In this document: positions 22,729 through 33,514 of the stretch, piece after piece
How the letters are laid out: each line of letters starts with the position of its first letter
How positions within the stretch are numbered: the first letter of the stretch is position 1
DNA from: Meghimatium bilineatum
Taxonomy: Eukaryota; Mollusca; Gastropoda; Stylommatophora; Philomycidae
Assembly: GCA_034231615.1 (NCBI GenBank)
Contig: CM067309.1
Location: forward strand, 43,520,181-43,584,180
DNA: 64,000 nt
Direction of reading: 5' to 3'
The notes under the pieces: generated by a model
Databases searched by the model: none
What the model was told of the DNA's origin: nothing
The model's input: the letters and a program-made list of their open reading frames with translations, nothing else
Made by a program: the position numbers and the translations under genes

Positions 22729-22804
22729 GCCCCATCGAGGCCAGCTCCTTGGCGTGGAGATGGGGCTTAGTCCAGCCAGCAGAGGCTGGAAACTAAGACT
22801 GGCC
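22729..22804 (+). ncRNA. Candidate HDV-like self-cleaving ribozyme at the LINE 5' end
   Basis: The double-pseudoknot topology can be drawn. P1 is GCCCCAT (22729-22735) with ATGGGGC (22760-22766). P2 is GGCCAG (22739-22744) with CTGGCC (22799-22804). P3 is CTCC (22745-22748) with GGAG (22756-22759), directly followed by the P1 3' strand as in HDV. P4 is TCCAGCC (22771-22777) with GGCTGGA (22784-22790). The joining strand before P2 contains CTAAGA, matching the HDV J4/2 pattern with a candidate catalytic C at 22793. Predicted cleavage is at the element's first base. A P1.1 pairing is not obvious. Confidence 0.65.
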
Positions 22805-22925
22805 GGGCCCTCCCACATTCGGGCAGGACCACAGTCTTGCCTAGCAAGTAAAGGTGCTGAAGTCAGCGACATTTGGCCAGAAGGCGCACCGCAACAATCA
22901 GAATGTCATGCATTATCGCACATGA

Positions 22926-24458
22926 ATGTCTATATCTGCATTACCCCGTTATGGTGCTAACCCTGTGACGACTCACCAGGCAGGAGTAGCACCGGGCCCT
23001 ATACCTCGAAAGGGCCCACCCCATACGACTGGAGGTCCTCTTCGATTGCCTTGTGGAGCCAGGAGGCACAAGAGTAATATCACTGACCAACAAATATTAC
23101 CAACCAATGAGACATCACTTACAATAATGCACTGGAATGCTGAGGGTGTAAATAGCAAAAAAGATGGCTTTAGCAAGAAATTAGAATTAGAAAACACCCT
23201 TCACAAGGAACAGGTCAGCATTTGTTGCATACAAGAGACACACCTCAGCAAAGATGTAGCCTTTAAAATTGCAGGTTATCAGTGCTTTAGAGCTGATCGA
23301 GTAGACAGAAGAAAAGGAGGTATACTAACTCTAGTCAAAAATAATATCAGCGCACATCAAACTGAGCTATACATGGAAGGAGCAGAATATCAGGTCCTTC
23401 AACTAAAGACCAAGAACACAGACTTCAACCTATTAAATTATTATTGTCCAAATGACCAGTCCCTTTCCCTGGACACAATACCGTACAGAGGAAGACTGAT
23501 AGTATGTGGAGATTTTAATAGTCACTCACAAAGCTGGGGTTATGACCACATGGATAAAAGAGGAGAAGAACTTGAAAGCTGGCAAGACGATAAATGTCTT
23601 CTATTGCTTAATAAGCCAAAAGATCCTCCAACATACTACTCAAGAGCATGGCAAACCACTTCCACGCCAGACTTGGCATTGTACTCAGCAGACCTAAACT
23701 GGGAAATCAATAGAACAGTGGGGAAGCAACTTGGAGGTAGCGACCATCGACCAGTCCTCCTTAGTATTAAAAATGAACTCACAGGAAATGCATGTAGCCT
23801 TCCAAGATGGAATAATAAAAAAGCAAATTGGGGACTATTTAAACACCGCAGTAGTGTTTTAGCTGGACAAATAGACATGGAAGGAAAAGACATAAACGCC
23901 ATAGTCAAAGAGTTCAATAAATGTATTCATCAAGCTGCCAAGGAAGCAATACCAAGAGGAGCACGCAAACAATACAAGACATACTGGAGTGAACAACTAG
24001 AACTGCTGCAAGAGGAATTAGAAAAAGCACGGACGGAAGTGGAAAATAACCCAAGCCAGGAACATCACAACAAACATCAACACGCAAAAGCTAAATTCCA
24101 AAGAGCCAAACTAGAAGCTAGAAGAAAGAGCTGGAAAGAGAAAACAGAATCCTTAAATTTTGAAAAGGATGGAAGAAAACTGTGGAAACTGGTCAAACAA
24201 CTAAATGATGAGGGAACAGGAAGAAGCACAAACATAACACTCGTACAGAATGGCAAATTGATTACAGGAAAGCAAGCAGTAGATAATTTCGCTAGGATAT
24301 TTGCTCAAGACTGCAATATTGAAATTAGTCCAGAGAAACAGCATACAGTGCTAGCGACCAAAAAAGTAAATTGGAACATGCTCAGACTAGAATCAGTGAT
24401 GAAAACAGTGCAGATGAAATTATGGATACATTGTTCACATATAGTGAATTGGAATTAG
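22926..24458 (+). CDS. LINE ORF, first part: AP-type endonuclease and RT N-terminal extension
   Basis: The protein cuts target DNA to prime reverse transcription. Endonuclease motifs are in order: MHWNAEGVNSK (about residue 68), CIQETHLS (about 100), VCGDFNSHSQSWGYD (about 193), TPDLALY (about 250) and GGSDHRPVLL (about 272). A charged, coiled-coil-like stretch rich in Lys and Glu follows (about 345-430). The frame stops at 24458, yet the downstream RT ORF is in the same frame. Between about 24390 and 24466 the conserved sequence (ADEIMDTLFTYSELELAVSK) runs in another frame, so two compensating small indels create the stop. The first ATG is arbitrary; a MSISALPRYG start is the longest. Confidence 0.88.
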   Translation: MSISALPRYGANPVTTHQAGVAPGPIPRKGPPHTTGGPLRLPCGARRHKSNITDQQILPTNETSLTIMHWNAEGVNSKKDGFSKKLELENTLHKEQVSICCIQETHLSKDVAFKIAGYQCFRADRVDRRKGGILTLVKNNISAHQTELYMEGAEYQVLQLKTKNTDFNLLNYYCPNDQSLSLDTIPYRGRLIVCGDFNSHSQSWGYDHMDKRGEELESWQDDKCLLLLNKPKDPPTYYSRAWQTTSTPDLALYSADLNWEINRTVGKQLGGSDHRPVLLSIKNELTGNACSLPRWNNKKANWGLFKHRSSVLAGQIDMEGKDINAIVKEFNKCIHQAAKEAIPRGARKQYKTYWSEQLELLQEELEKARTEVENNPSQEHHNKHQHAKAKFQRAKLEARRKSWKEKTESLNFEKDGRKLWKLVKQLNDEGTGRSTNITLVQNGKLITGKQAVDNFARIFAQDCNIEISPEKQHTVLATKKVNWNMLRLESVMKTVQMKLWIHCSHIVNWN

Positions 24459-24503
24459 CAGTCTCTAAATAAGTCTCCAGGAATTGATGAAATATCAAAT
24501 GAA

Positions 24504-26780
24504 ATGATAAAGAATCTAGGAACAACAGCCAGAAGGAAACTATTGGACATCCTAAATATTAGCTGGTCTACTGGGAAAATACCACAAATCTGGAGAGAAT
24601 CAATTATGGTCCCTCTGCTTAAACCTGGAAAAGATGGAACAACACCAACTAGCTACAGACCAATTAGTCTTACAAGTTGCCTGTGCAAAACAATGGAGCG
24701 CATCATAAACCTAAGACTAAAATTTCACCTGGAAAGTAGAAAATTCCTTGCACCACAGCAGGCAGGTTTCAGGCAATGCTACTCCACAGAGGATCAAACC
24801 ACATACCTCTCACAGGAAATTGAGGATGCTTTCCAAGACAAAAAATCAGTTTTAGTGGCATGGATTGATTTACAGAAGGCCTTTGATAAAGTATGGAAAG
24901 AAGGATTGCTTCAAAAAATGAGAAACTACAAGATATGTGGAAATATGTATAGATGGACGAAAGCCTTTCTTCACAATAGAAGAGCCAGAGTACAAGTAAA
25001 TGGCAAAAAAAGTAGGAAAGTATTACTACGCCATGGAGTGCCTCAGGGAGGAGTTCTATCACCCACTCTTTTTCTCATATTTATCAATGATCTAATTGAA
25101 GAAATACCCTGTGGAACTAAGGCAGCACTATATGCAGATGACTTGGTTCTGTGGTGCACACATGAGAGCGCCATGGTTACCACAAAAATGCTTCAGAGAG
25201 CCATGGACATTTTGACTAATTGGGCTGACAAATGGTGTGTAAGTATCAATATAGAGAAGTCAGCAACAACCCTTTTTACACTTTCACCAAAACAAAGAGC
25301 AGGAAACATCTATGTAAATAAAACTATCTTAAAGGTAGATGACCAACCCACATATCTTGGTGTAACATTTGATGCCAAAATGACATGGAAACATCATATC
25401 AGCAAAGCAGAAACAAAGGCTAGAAGGAAGATAGCTATACTAAGAAAACTGAGTGGGACAACTTGGGGAGCTAATGAAAGAATTCTAAAAAATGTATACC
25501 AACAAGCCATTCGACCACACTTGGAATATGGTTCTACAGCATGGAGTTCATCATCAAACACTACACTACAAAACCTAGATAGAGTACAGAACCAAGCACT
25601 TAGAATCATTACAGGTGCAATGAGATCCACACCAATCATAGAAATGCAGAATATCGAAGGGATGCAGTCATTGAAAGAGCGTAGAGATACTAAAATTATA
25701 ATTCATGGAGAAAAGTTTCTTTCCCACCATAGTCACCCAATGAAGGAAAGATTCCAGAATCTATCACAAGGACGGCTTAAAAGAAGCAGCTTCATACACC
25801 AGGCCAAGCGTCTACGTAGACAGGTATCGGATCTACCAGAGGTAACAATACCACTGACATCTCAACCAGAACACACCCCATGGGAAAAACGGACATGCCT
25901 ACCAGTGACCATCCAAACAACAGTAGCAGGTGTGCATGGGGATGAACATCAGAATAATCTGCAGAAAAGAGTATCAGCTCTAAGTTTCCTTGATGATGTT
26001 TACCCAAGTGATCTATGGACCAGAGTATATACAGATGGATCAGCACAGAATGCAGTAAAAAATGGAGGAAGTGGTGTATATGTAGAATACACAGATGGCA
26101 CCACTGATACCACTTGTATACCAACAGGGAATTACTGCAACAACTATGACTCTGAAGTCAAAGCTATTTATACAGCTGCAGAGAAACTGTTAACATTGGA
26201 CAGGACCTCACACCCTATTGTAATACTTACAGATGCAAGGTCAGTACTTGAGGCATTACAATCCAATAAACTTCCAGAGTTAAAAGAGGTATTGTCCATA
26301 GTACAAAATAGGTGTAGAGTTATACTGCAATGGATTCCATCACACTGTGGAATAGCAGGAAATGAGAGAGCTGATCAACTCGCCAAGGAAGGTGCTAACA
26401 TGCAGCAACCGGATGTACCAATCAGCTATCACCAAAAGAAATCCATGATAAAGACACAACGAAAGCCTAACTTACCTCCACGGGATGACTACCACCTACT
26501 TAACAGACAAGAACAGGTCACCATATTTCGACTGAGAACTGGACACAATAGACTAAACAGCCATATGTATACAAAATTTAAAATTGGCACAACAGCAAAG
26601 TGTAATTGTGGACAAGTCAACCAGACTTCAGAACATATCCTTCAAGAATGTGCAAACTATGACACATTAAGATGCACATACTGGCCTTCTGATACACCAA
26701 TGAATGTTAAACTTTATGGTACAAAACAAGAAATGGAAAACACTGTCCAATTTATACAAGAAACAACACTGCAGATATAG
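24504..26780 (+). CDS. LINE ORF, second part: reverse transcriptase, RNase H, zinc knuckle
   Basis: Carries out target-primed reverse transcription. RT motifs are visible: SYRPISLTSCLCKTMERI (about residue 50), AGFRQCYSTEDQ (about 90), motif A WIDLQKAFDKVW (about 119), motif B HGVPQGGVLSPTLFLIFIND (about 176) and motif C LYADDLVLW (about 210). RNase H follows with VYTDGSAQNAVKNG (about 510), a Glu in YDSEVKAI, an Asp in LTDARSVLEAL and SHCGIAGNERADQLAKEGA (about 615). A C-terminal CxC...H....C element (CNCGQ ... EHILQEC) is typical. The frame is uninterrupted for 758 codons, so the copy is young. The true ORF probably starts earlier, joined to the endonuclease part. Confidence 0.93.
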   Translation: MIKNLGTTARRKLLDILNISWSTGKIPQIWRESIMVPLLKPGKDGTTPTSYRPISLTSCLCKTMERIINLRLKFHLESRKFLAPQQAGFRQCYSTEDQTTYLSQEIEDAFQDKKSVLVAWIDLQKAFDKVWKEGLLQKMRNYKICGNMYRWTKAFLHNRRARVQVNGKKSRKVLLRHGVPQGGVLSPTLFLIFINDLIEEIPCGTKAALYADDLVLWCTHESAMVTTKMLQRAMDILTNWADKWCVSINIEKSATTLFTLSPKQRAGNIYVNKTILKVDDQPTYLGVTFDAKMTWKHHISKAETKARRKIAILRKLSGTTWGANERILKNVYQQAIRPHLEYGSTAWSSSSNTTLQNLDRVQNQALRIITGAMRSTPIIEMQNIEGMQSLKERRDTKIIIHGEKFLSHHSHPMKERFQNLSQGRLKRSSFIHQAKRLRRQVSDLPEVTIPLTSQPEHTPWEKRTCLPVTIQTTVAGVHGDEHQNNLQKRVSALSFLDDVYPSDLWTRVYTDGSAQNAVKNGGSGVYVEYTDGTTDTTCIPTGNYCNNYDSEVKAIYTAAEKLLTLDRTSHPIVILTDARSVLEALQSNKLPELKEVLSIVQNRCRVILQWIPSHCGIAGNERADQLAKEGANMQQPDVPISYHQKKSMIKTQRKPNLPPRDDYHLLNRQEQVTIFRLRTGHNRLNSHMYTKFKIGTTAKCNCGQVNQTSEHILQECANYDTLRCTYWPSDTPMNVKLYGTKQEMENTVQFIQETTLQI

Positions 26781-26816
26781 ACATTATTTGCGAACGAAAG
26801 AAGAAGAAGAAGAAGA

Positions 26817-27070
26817 ATCATTCTTCGACCCTACAAGTGCCTACTATCATCATTCTTCGACCCTACAAGTGCTTACTATCATCATTCTTCGACCCTACAA
26901 GTGCCTAATATCACCATTCTTCGACCCTACAAGTGCCTAATATCATCATTCTTCGACCCTACAAGTGCCTACTATCATCATTCTTCGACCCTACAAGTGC
27001 CTACTATCATCATTCTTCGACCCTACAAGTGCCTACTATCATCATTCTTCGACCTTACAAGTGCCTAAGC
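26817..27070. repeat. 32-bp minisatellite, right half split by the LINE
   Basis: Continuation of 22450-22728 with about eight units. The first bases (ATCATTCTTC, 26817-26826) duplicate the last bases of the left half (22719-22728), which is the target-site duplication of the inserted LINE. Confidence 0.95.
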
Positions 27071-27269
27071 TCTGCTATCTTACTTTCTTGCGGACAAATA
27101 AACCATAGGAATAATATTTATTTCAGACCACATATAAGAGTGAACACGAAACCCATCTCTGCTAGTCGGCGGGCGAGTGACTTAAAACTACACAACCGCT
27201 ACTCCCAATCCAGATGTGTGGCCTCGGCTGTGCTATGACCGTGTTTGTTCAAGATGTCCCTGACGTTTT

Positions 27270-27836
27270 CTATCCATCTTTTCCGTGGTCTTCCTCTGCT
27301 TTGTACCCTGATCTCATTTGGTTATATACCTTTACGGGTAACTTGTCGTGATGCCTTCTCATGATGTGGCCAAACCAATTAATTTGCTGCCTTTCTATGT
27401 ATTCTGTACACGGTATTATACCTTTTCTTTCCCTGATATCTTCATTTCGTAATCTATCGATCCTTGTGACCCCTGCGGCTTTCCTCAAGAATTTCATCTC
27501 GCATGTTACTATCTTTCTGTAATGTGAAGATGACAGAGACCAGGTTTGGCACTGGTAACACAGTGTTGGTAGGAATATACCGTAGATCATTTGTCTTTTA
27601 ACTTCCATCTCGATCTTGGGGTGAAGAAGTAGTGGTGACAGTTGGTATGTTACTGCATTTGACTTTTGACATCTTGTCTCTAACTCTCTATCGAGGCTTT
27701 CATTTTCTGTAAAAATAATACCGAGATATTTGAACTCTGTTACTTGTTTTACTCCTATGTTGTCTATCTGTATGTTCAGCTGGCTCGGTGTACTGCATAT
27801 TTTCATAGTTTCCGTCTTGTGTGTATTGATCTTCAT
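27270..27836 (-). pseudogene. RTE-like element: post-RT and C-terminal coding region
   Basis: The longest open piece of the 27245-30960 element, 188 codons. It contains NIGVKQVTEFKYLGIIFTEN, CQKSNAVTYQL, IFLPTLCYQCQTWSL and RQQINWFGHIMRR, all standard for this group. Related fragments lie at 6045-6535, 53690-54320 and 61750-62300. Confidence 0.85.
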
Positions 27837-29397
27837 GTTATATTTGCTATATGTTGCAGATAGAAAGTTAACATGATTCTGTAGTTGTTCTTCGTTTTCG
27901 TATATGAGACTCTGGTCGTCTTCGAAAAGCAGTTTATTTCGTTCATTGTATAGTTGCTCTGAGTTGTCTTGTTCTGAATCGGCGATGTTGCCCTCTGCAC
28001 TTTTTGCCTCCTTTATTATTCTATATATATAGTACTGCTATATATATATATGATATATATATTGAACAGTAAGGGCGAGAATACGCAACCCTGACGCGTT
28101 CCCGTTTTTGTCTCAAATGCATCTGTAATACCATCTGATGTTCTTACCACACATTGGCAGTTTTTATACAAAGCTCTTATACTTTCTAACAATTGTCCTT
28201 TGATACAATACATTTTGTAGAGTTTCCCAAAGTACGTCTCTGTTGACTCTATCAAACGCCTTCTCTTGATCTATAAATATTGCGTTTAGTTCATTGTTGT
28301 ATTCTATTGCTCTCTCCCTCATTTGTCTTAGCGTGAACAAGGCTTCTGTGCAGCTAACCCCTGTTCTGAAGCCACATTGAAAGGAACTCATCTGTGGTTC
28401 GACGATATATCTTGCACGTTGTTGTATTATCTTTGCATATATTTTCCCGGTGTGGCTTAATAGTGAGATCCCTCGGTATGTTTTGCACTATATTTTGTTG
28501 CCCTTGTTTTTCCACAATGGCACAATTACTGACTTTTATCAGTCCTTTGGGACTTCCCCTTCTTTCCACGCTATTGTGAACATTCTTTGCAGCCATTTTA
28601 CCCCAATATATTAATGGCTTCGTTGGGTATGCCATCAGTGCCAGGCGCTTTCTTGTTTGAACTGTTCTTGAAAGCCATTTCTATTTCTTGGCTTAACATT
28701 TCTAGCTCTGCGATGTCTTGGTCTCTTCCCTTATAAGTATGTTGCGTCAGAATGTTAGGATTATACAGTTCTTGGAAGTATTCCTTCCACCTGTTCTATC
28801 TATCGTTTCCATTAAGTAGAGGTATTCCATCTCTGCCGTTTATTATTGCAGTTGGATTGTAGCTTTCGTTTCTCATTCTCATTGCGTTGATACTTTTGAA
28901 GAAATCTATAGGGTTATTCTTACATAGGCCTGTAAAGTGCTCTCAATATTTGTGCCAAGAATTCTCTTTGGCTTCTTTGACTATTCTTTGAGTATTTCAT
29001 CTAGCTAGTCTGTACTGCACATAATCATTTTGGTTTTTAGATTTCAACCAAGTTCTAAAGCATTGTTTCTTTATTTGTGTAGCTTTTTGTAACTCTTCAT
29101 TCCACCATGCTGTTTGCTGGTCTCCCATTGTATGTTTTTAAATTTTTATTTAATCCGCATACACTTTGTAGATTATTTATCATGTGAGTTTTAAATATCT
29201 CCCATTCTACATTTATGCCATCACTTTTTCTTGGTAGGGTAGTGAAGGCCTTGGTCATTTCTTAATATAGCATATCTCTTGTGTGTTCATCGCCTAGCTT
29301 TATAAAGTTCAGCTGTGGTTCTTGTTTTTTGTTCGTTGATGGTCTTTCTTTTCGTTTCCGTTTTTCAGTTATTACAACCGACGGTGATCAATATCTT

Positions 29398-29840
29398 ACT
29401 ATGTTTATATTTGACATAACGCTGGGGTATGTCATGTTTATATTTGACATAACGCTGGGGTCTGTCATGTTTATATTTGACATAACGCTTGGGTCTGTCA
29501 TGTTTATATTTGACATAACGCTGGGGTCTGTCATGTTTATATTTGACATAACGCTGGGGCCTGTCATGTTTATATTTGACATAACGCTGGGGTCTGTCAT
29601 GTTTATATTTGACATAACGCTGGGGTCTGTCATGTTTATATTTGACATAACGCTGGGGTCTGTCATGTTTATATTTGACATAACGCTGGAGTCTGTCATG
29701 TTTATATTTGACATAGCGCTGGGGTCTGTCATGTTTATATTTGACATAACGCTGGGGTCTGTCATGTTTATATTTGACATAACGCTGGGGTCTGTCATGT
29801 TTATATTAGACATAACGCTGGGGTATGTGAAGTTTATATT
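29398..29840. repeat. 33-bp minisatellite inside the RTE-like element
   Basis: About 13 units of GTCATGTTTATATTTGACAT plus AACGCTGGGGTCT, very homogeneous. The 33-bp period gives an 11-residue repeat frame on both strands, not a gene. It occupies the first half of the ~840-bp segment that interrupts the LINE. Confidence 0.95.
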
Positions 29841-30240
29841 CTGCCTATGTCTTCTTGATTCTTGATTAGAAAACTGGCCTCACAGCAAGTGGGGCATTCC
29901 CATAAGTGCTCCGCCCTCTGTTCCAGCAGCCATTCGACTCGACAGTGTTTCGGGTCCAAGGCCGCCGAAGCAGACGTCGACATCAGGGCACAACTCTGGC
30001 CCTTGCGACAGGTTTCTTTGTTGTTCCGCCCACCCACGCAGTGCCCGTAACTAGTTCAAGCACAACATCGGCCTGTCGGAACAACATGGTAACTGTTATC
30101 GAAGGTTACGACTACGTGATTGTATAGATGACGTGCCATGAAGCTTCCATAAGAAGATAACCTCAATATAAAGGCATGTCATCTACTAAGGTTTTCTGTT
30201 GCATGGTTGGTTTGTCTAGTGAGCCATTGGTGAGACCCAC
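29840..30240. other. GC-richer segment of unknown origin within the RTE-like element
   Basis: About 400 bp with higher GC than its surroundings, between the 33-bp array and the LINE endonuclease region. Short frames overlap on both strands and none is recognised. It may be part of the element that carried the array in. Confidence 0.4.
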
Positions 30241-31475
30241 TAACACAACCGCATGCGCAAATGTCCGCATGCCTGTCTTACCAGTATGTAGTCAATCTGG
30301 GACGTGATTGATAGATTGTCCCATTTGTACCAGGTTGTTATGTGGCTCCGCCTATGTTCGTAGCATGAATTAGCTATTAATAGTCCGTGCTCAAAGCATA
30401 AATTAATGAGTTCCTCTCCATTGCTATTACGATTCTTTGTTGTGTCTCTGAAGTTTCCCAAACAATGTTCACGACGTGTCCCCCCCCCCCCGCTCCCAAT
30501 TCTACTATTGAAATTTCCCATTAAACAATTAATTCGTTTTTATTATTAATTTTATTCAGAACTTCAGACAGTTTTTCCACAAAATTCGCTTCTTTCTTCT
30601 ATGTTGCTAGCGTCATTGCATGAGCTGTAAACTTGTATTATGGTGGCTGTTCTGTCTCTTTCTGTTAACTGTATTCTTACTATCCTCTCTGACACATATT
30701 CCACGTCTGATATTAATTTTGCCTTGTTTTGATGCAACAAAAAAACCAACTCCATGTTTTGCTCTTTCATTTGCACCCACCCCGCTCCATATCAAAACGA
30801 AATTGTTAAGCACCGCCTTTATGTTGTTTCATTTTTCCCTGATATATGCCAACCCGAGAATTTCTATATCATTTTCCTTTATAAACGAAATTAATTCAGG
30901 TGTTTTTCCCCCAACCCGCTGATATTCAACGTAGCTGATTTGTATGTCTTCTTCATTATGTAGTTAGCTCTTGATTTTTATTCACTGCGATATTACTCCA
31001 GCATATCTCAGCCTCAACTAAATTGCTAATTTTGTTTCCTACATCCAACCATAGAATTATCACTGGTATTCCAAACGAAATCACAATGAATTGCACAATG
31101 AAAAGTCAACTGGAATGCTCTCAGCTCGCAAAGCCAGTCACAGAAGCTAGCTTCATCATGACCTGAATGTTTACACATCCATGTCCACCATGTTGGCCAG
31201 TGTATATATATATATTTATTTAATCTTAAAAAAAAAAGAAAATATTTTTTTGGAGTTACTTTTATAAAAGATATTCGCTGATTGGACATTATCCATACAA
31301 TTGACTGTGTCCACCTGGTCATTAACTTCTCGTGGTTACCTGAATTGTACTCACCTCATGATTCTAAGGCTGATGAATGTGGTCAAGGTCAAAACAACAT
31401 TTTTGGCAGTAGCTCATGACAGGTTAATGAGAATCCCGAGAAACCTAATGGCCACATAACTCTCTGACCATATCA

Positions 31476-32130
31476 ATGAATGTATATAAAAGATTGACGG
31501 TCCTCGAGCACATTCAAATAACAATTCATTGCGCAAGTATGGCTCATCTCACTACGGAACAACGATACATGGTCATTGGAAGCTTACTAACTGGACACTC
31601 ACAAAGTGTAGTGGCCAGACAATTTAATATGGTTAAAAGCACCATTAGTTGCCTTTGGTGGCGATTTCAACAAACTGGTTCAGTGGCAGACAGTGTCACA
31701 ACTCCTACCGAAGACCGCATCATGCGGCTGGGCCACTTCAGAAATTAATGTGCATTTGCGTCCTCCACAGTCCACTCAATGCTAACAACTCGTTGAATTT
31801 CATATCAAACGGTCAGGAACCGGCTGCACCACGCTGATCATTTTGGACAGAATACCCTACAGTGGTCCTCTTATTACGGATCGGCATCACCAGAACCGAC
31901 TGCAGTGGGGTCACCAACATCGTAATTAATGAACCGTTGGAAATGACTGGAGACGGGTTTGATTTAGTGATGAATCATTGTTTGTGCTACAGTGACACTA
32001 TAGACGGACAAGAATTTACCGAAGAAGAGTCCCTGAGCGATATGCCCAAAACAGCGTTGATGGGGCTCTTCTGTAGTGTGGTAGAGGTGCACTGCTTATG
32101 TAGCGCATGGATGCATATATTCAAATAGAT
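31476..32130 (+). pseudogene. Tc1/mariner-like transposase, broken
   Basis: DNA cut-and-paste transposase remnant. The N-terminal helix-turn-helix is well kept: HLTTEQRYMVIGSLLTGHSQ then VVARQFNMVKSTISCLWWRF (about 31538-31670). After stops and a frame change, QTVRNRLHH appears, then HQNRLQWGHQH (about 31897) and a catalytic-core piece with FSDESLFVLQ (about 31965) and RTRIYRRRVPERYAQN (about 32000). These are Tc1-family landmarks. At least four stops or frameshifts are present and no terminal repeats were identified. Confidence 0.85.
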
Positions 32131-32184
32131 ATTTTATGCACAACCTTTGATGATCAATGACCGTCTACTTTATAAGAACTACTG

Positions 32185-33310
32185 GCTAAGTCATAGAAAA
32201 GTGCAGGGAATTTTCAACTGACCTGCACATGTGTTTCATAGATTACTCAAAAGCGTTCGACTGCGTCCAACACCAGCAACTATGGGAGATAATGAACATC
32301 ATGGGTTTCCCAAGACATCTGATTCATCTAATAGAGGAACTTTACCAAGATCAAAAGGCTGCAGTGAAGTTAGAGGACGATCTCTCAGAGTGGTTTCAGG
32401 TACAGAGTGGAGTAAGGCAAGGGTGCACACTCTCCCCATACCTGTTCAATATCTACGCTGAAAGTATAATGAGGAACATGAGAGAAGACATACACAACAC
32501 TGACTACCACGCTTTAAACATAGGTGGATTCCTAATCCCGGAACTACGCTACGCAGACGACACAGTACTTCTTTCAAACGATATAAAGGGATTGGAACAA
32601 CTAATCAAGAACACAAAGAAATATAGCGAAGCACAAAATTTGTATTTAAACACGCAGAAAACAAAAATCATGTCAACAGATATAACAACACAACAACCAA
32701 AAATCAGAATAGACAATACCGAGATAGAATGTGTGGATAAATTTGAATACTTAGGAGCAAACATCAACGGTGCAGGAGACTGCATGGCAGAAATAAGGAA
32801 GAGATTGGCAATGGCATATTGCAAAATAACACGGCTGAAAAACATATGGAAAAACAACAAAATAGAAACGAAAGTGCTAATGTTACGAACTTTTATTTTT
32901 CCGGTTGCAACATACGGCTGTGAAACATGGAGAAGATCAACGCCTTCGAGCTGAAATGCTACAGAAAGATACTTAGAATATCATGGAAAGATAAAATCAG
33001 AAACTCAGATATTATAAACACACTGAATATTCCAGAGTGTTGGTTACTAAACACAATAACAAAAAGAAAACTACGCCTGTTTGGTCATATAAAGAGACAT
33101 AACTGTTTAGAAAGACAAATAATGGAGGGAAGAGTACATGGGCAGAGGAGAAGGGACAGACCAAGAAGACGATGGACTGACGACATTAAAGATAATATGA
33201 ATACATCGCTAGAAAATGAAAGCCACATCGTCCAAGACAGAGAGAGGTTCAGAGAGTTCATTGGGAAGACAACGTTCTGGAAGGAATACGTCACATGACA
33301 CTGGCTAATT
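32185..33310 (+). pseudogene. LINE RT fragment (family L-c), nearly intact C-terminal half
   Basis: Starts mid-RT (5'-truncated). Motif A is CFIDYSKAFDCVQHQQL, motif B SGVRQGCTLSPYLFNIYAES and motif C LRYADDTVLLS, followed by DKFEYLGANINGAGD. One frameshift at about 32930 (after FPVATYGCETW) breaks the ORF. The second frame continues FELKCYRKILRISWKDK, TKRKLRLFGHIKRH and EYVT at 33298. All catalytic aspartates are present. Confidence 0.9.
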
Positions 33311-33514
33311 GGAAATTCAGTCTTCTTAATGACTCATTTGATTATTCTCTTGATTTTCATTGACTGTCTCACAAAGTACAATCATAGTGACCAATGAAAA
33401 TCATTGGAGTAGTCTAATGTCATTAATAAGAAAGCTCTCAAATTAGCTAGTCGGGTTTATATTGTAGATGGACATGGATGAGCTGTAAGGTAAGATTTGA
33501 CCATAGTGGACTAG

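Larger units (their letters stand above)
22729..26816 (+). mobile_element. Complete Ingi/I-like non-LTR retrotransposon, ~4.09 kb
   Basis: The element is bounded by a 10-bp target duplication (ATCATTCTTC) inside a minisatellite and ends in a (GAA)n tail. It has a ~200-bp leader starting with a candidate ribozyme, then one long coding region: apurinic endonuclease, reverse transcriptase, RNase H and a C-terminal CCHC-like knuckle. There is no separate gag-like ORF. A single-ORF EN-RT-RNase H layout with a 5' ribozyme recalls the Ingi clade, but clade assignment needs a tree. A decayed relative is at 33515-36010. Confidence 0.9.
27245..30960 (-). mobile_element. RTE-like non-LTR retrotransposon, decayed, with insertion
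   Basis: Read on the minus strand it starts near 30956 (MKKTYKSATLNISGLG, endonuclease start), passes GDFN-like MGNFNSRIGSGG (about 30520) and QIDYILVR (about 30290), and is then interrupted by about 840 bp. It resumes near 29380 (EMTKAFTTLPRKSDG at about 29260). RT motifs follow: IFIDQEKAFDRVNR (about 28280), TRQGCVFSPLLFNIY (about 28085), FEDDQSLIYE in place of FADD (about 27930) and the post-RT region QVTEFKYLGIIFTENESLD. The C-terminus is RKAAGVTR...NWFGHIMRRH. Multiple stops and frameshifts make it a pseudogene. Confidence 0.87.

Noticed and set aside
29281..29865. 194-codon frame with 11-residue MFIFDITLGSV repeat
   Set aside because: Translation of a 33-bp minisatellite inside a decayed LINE.
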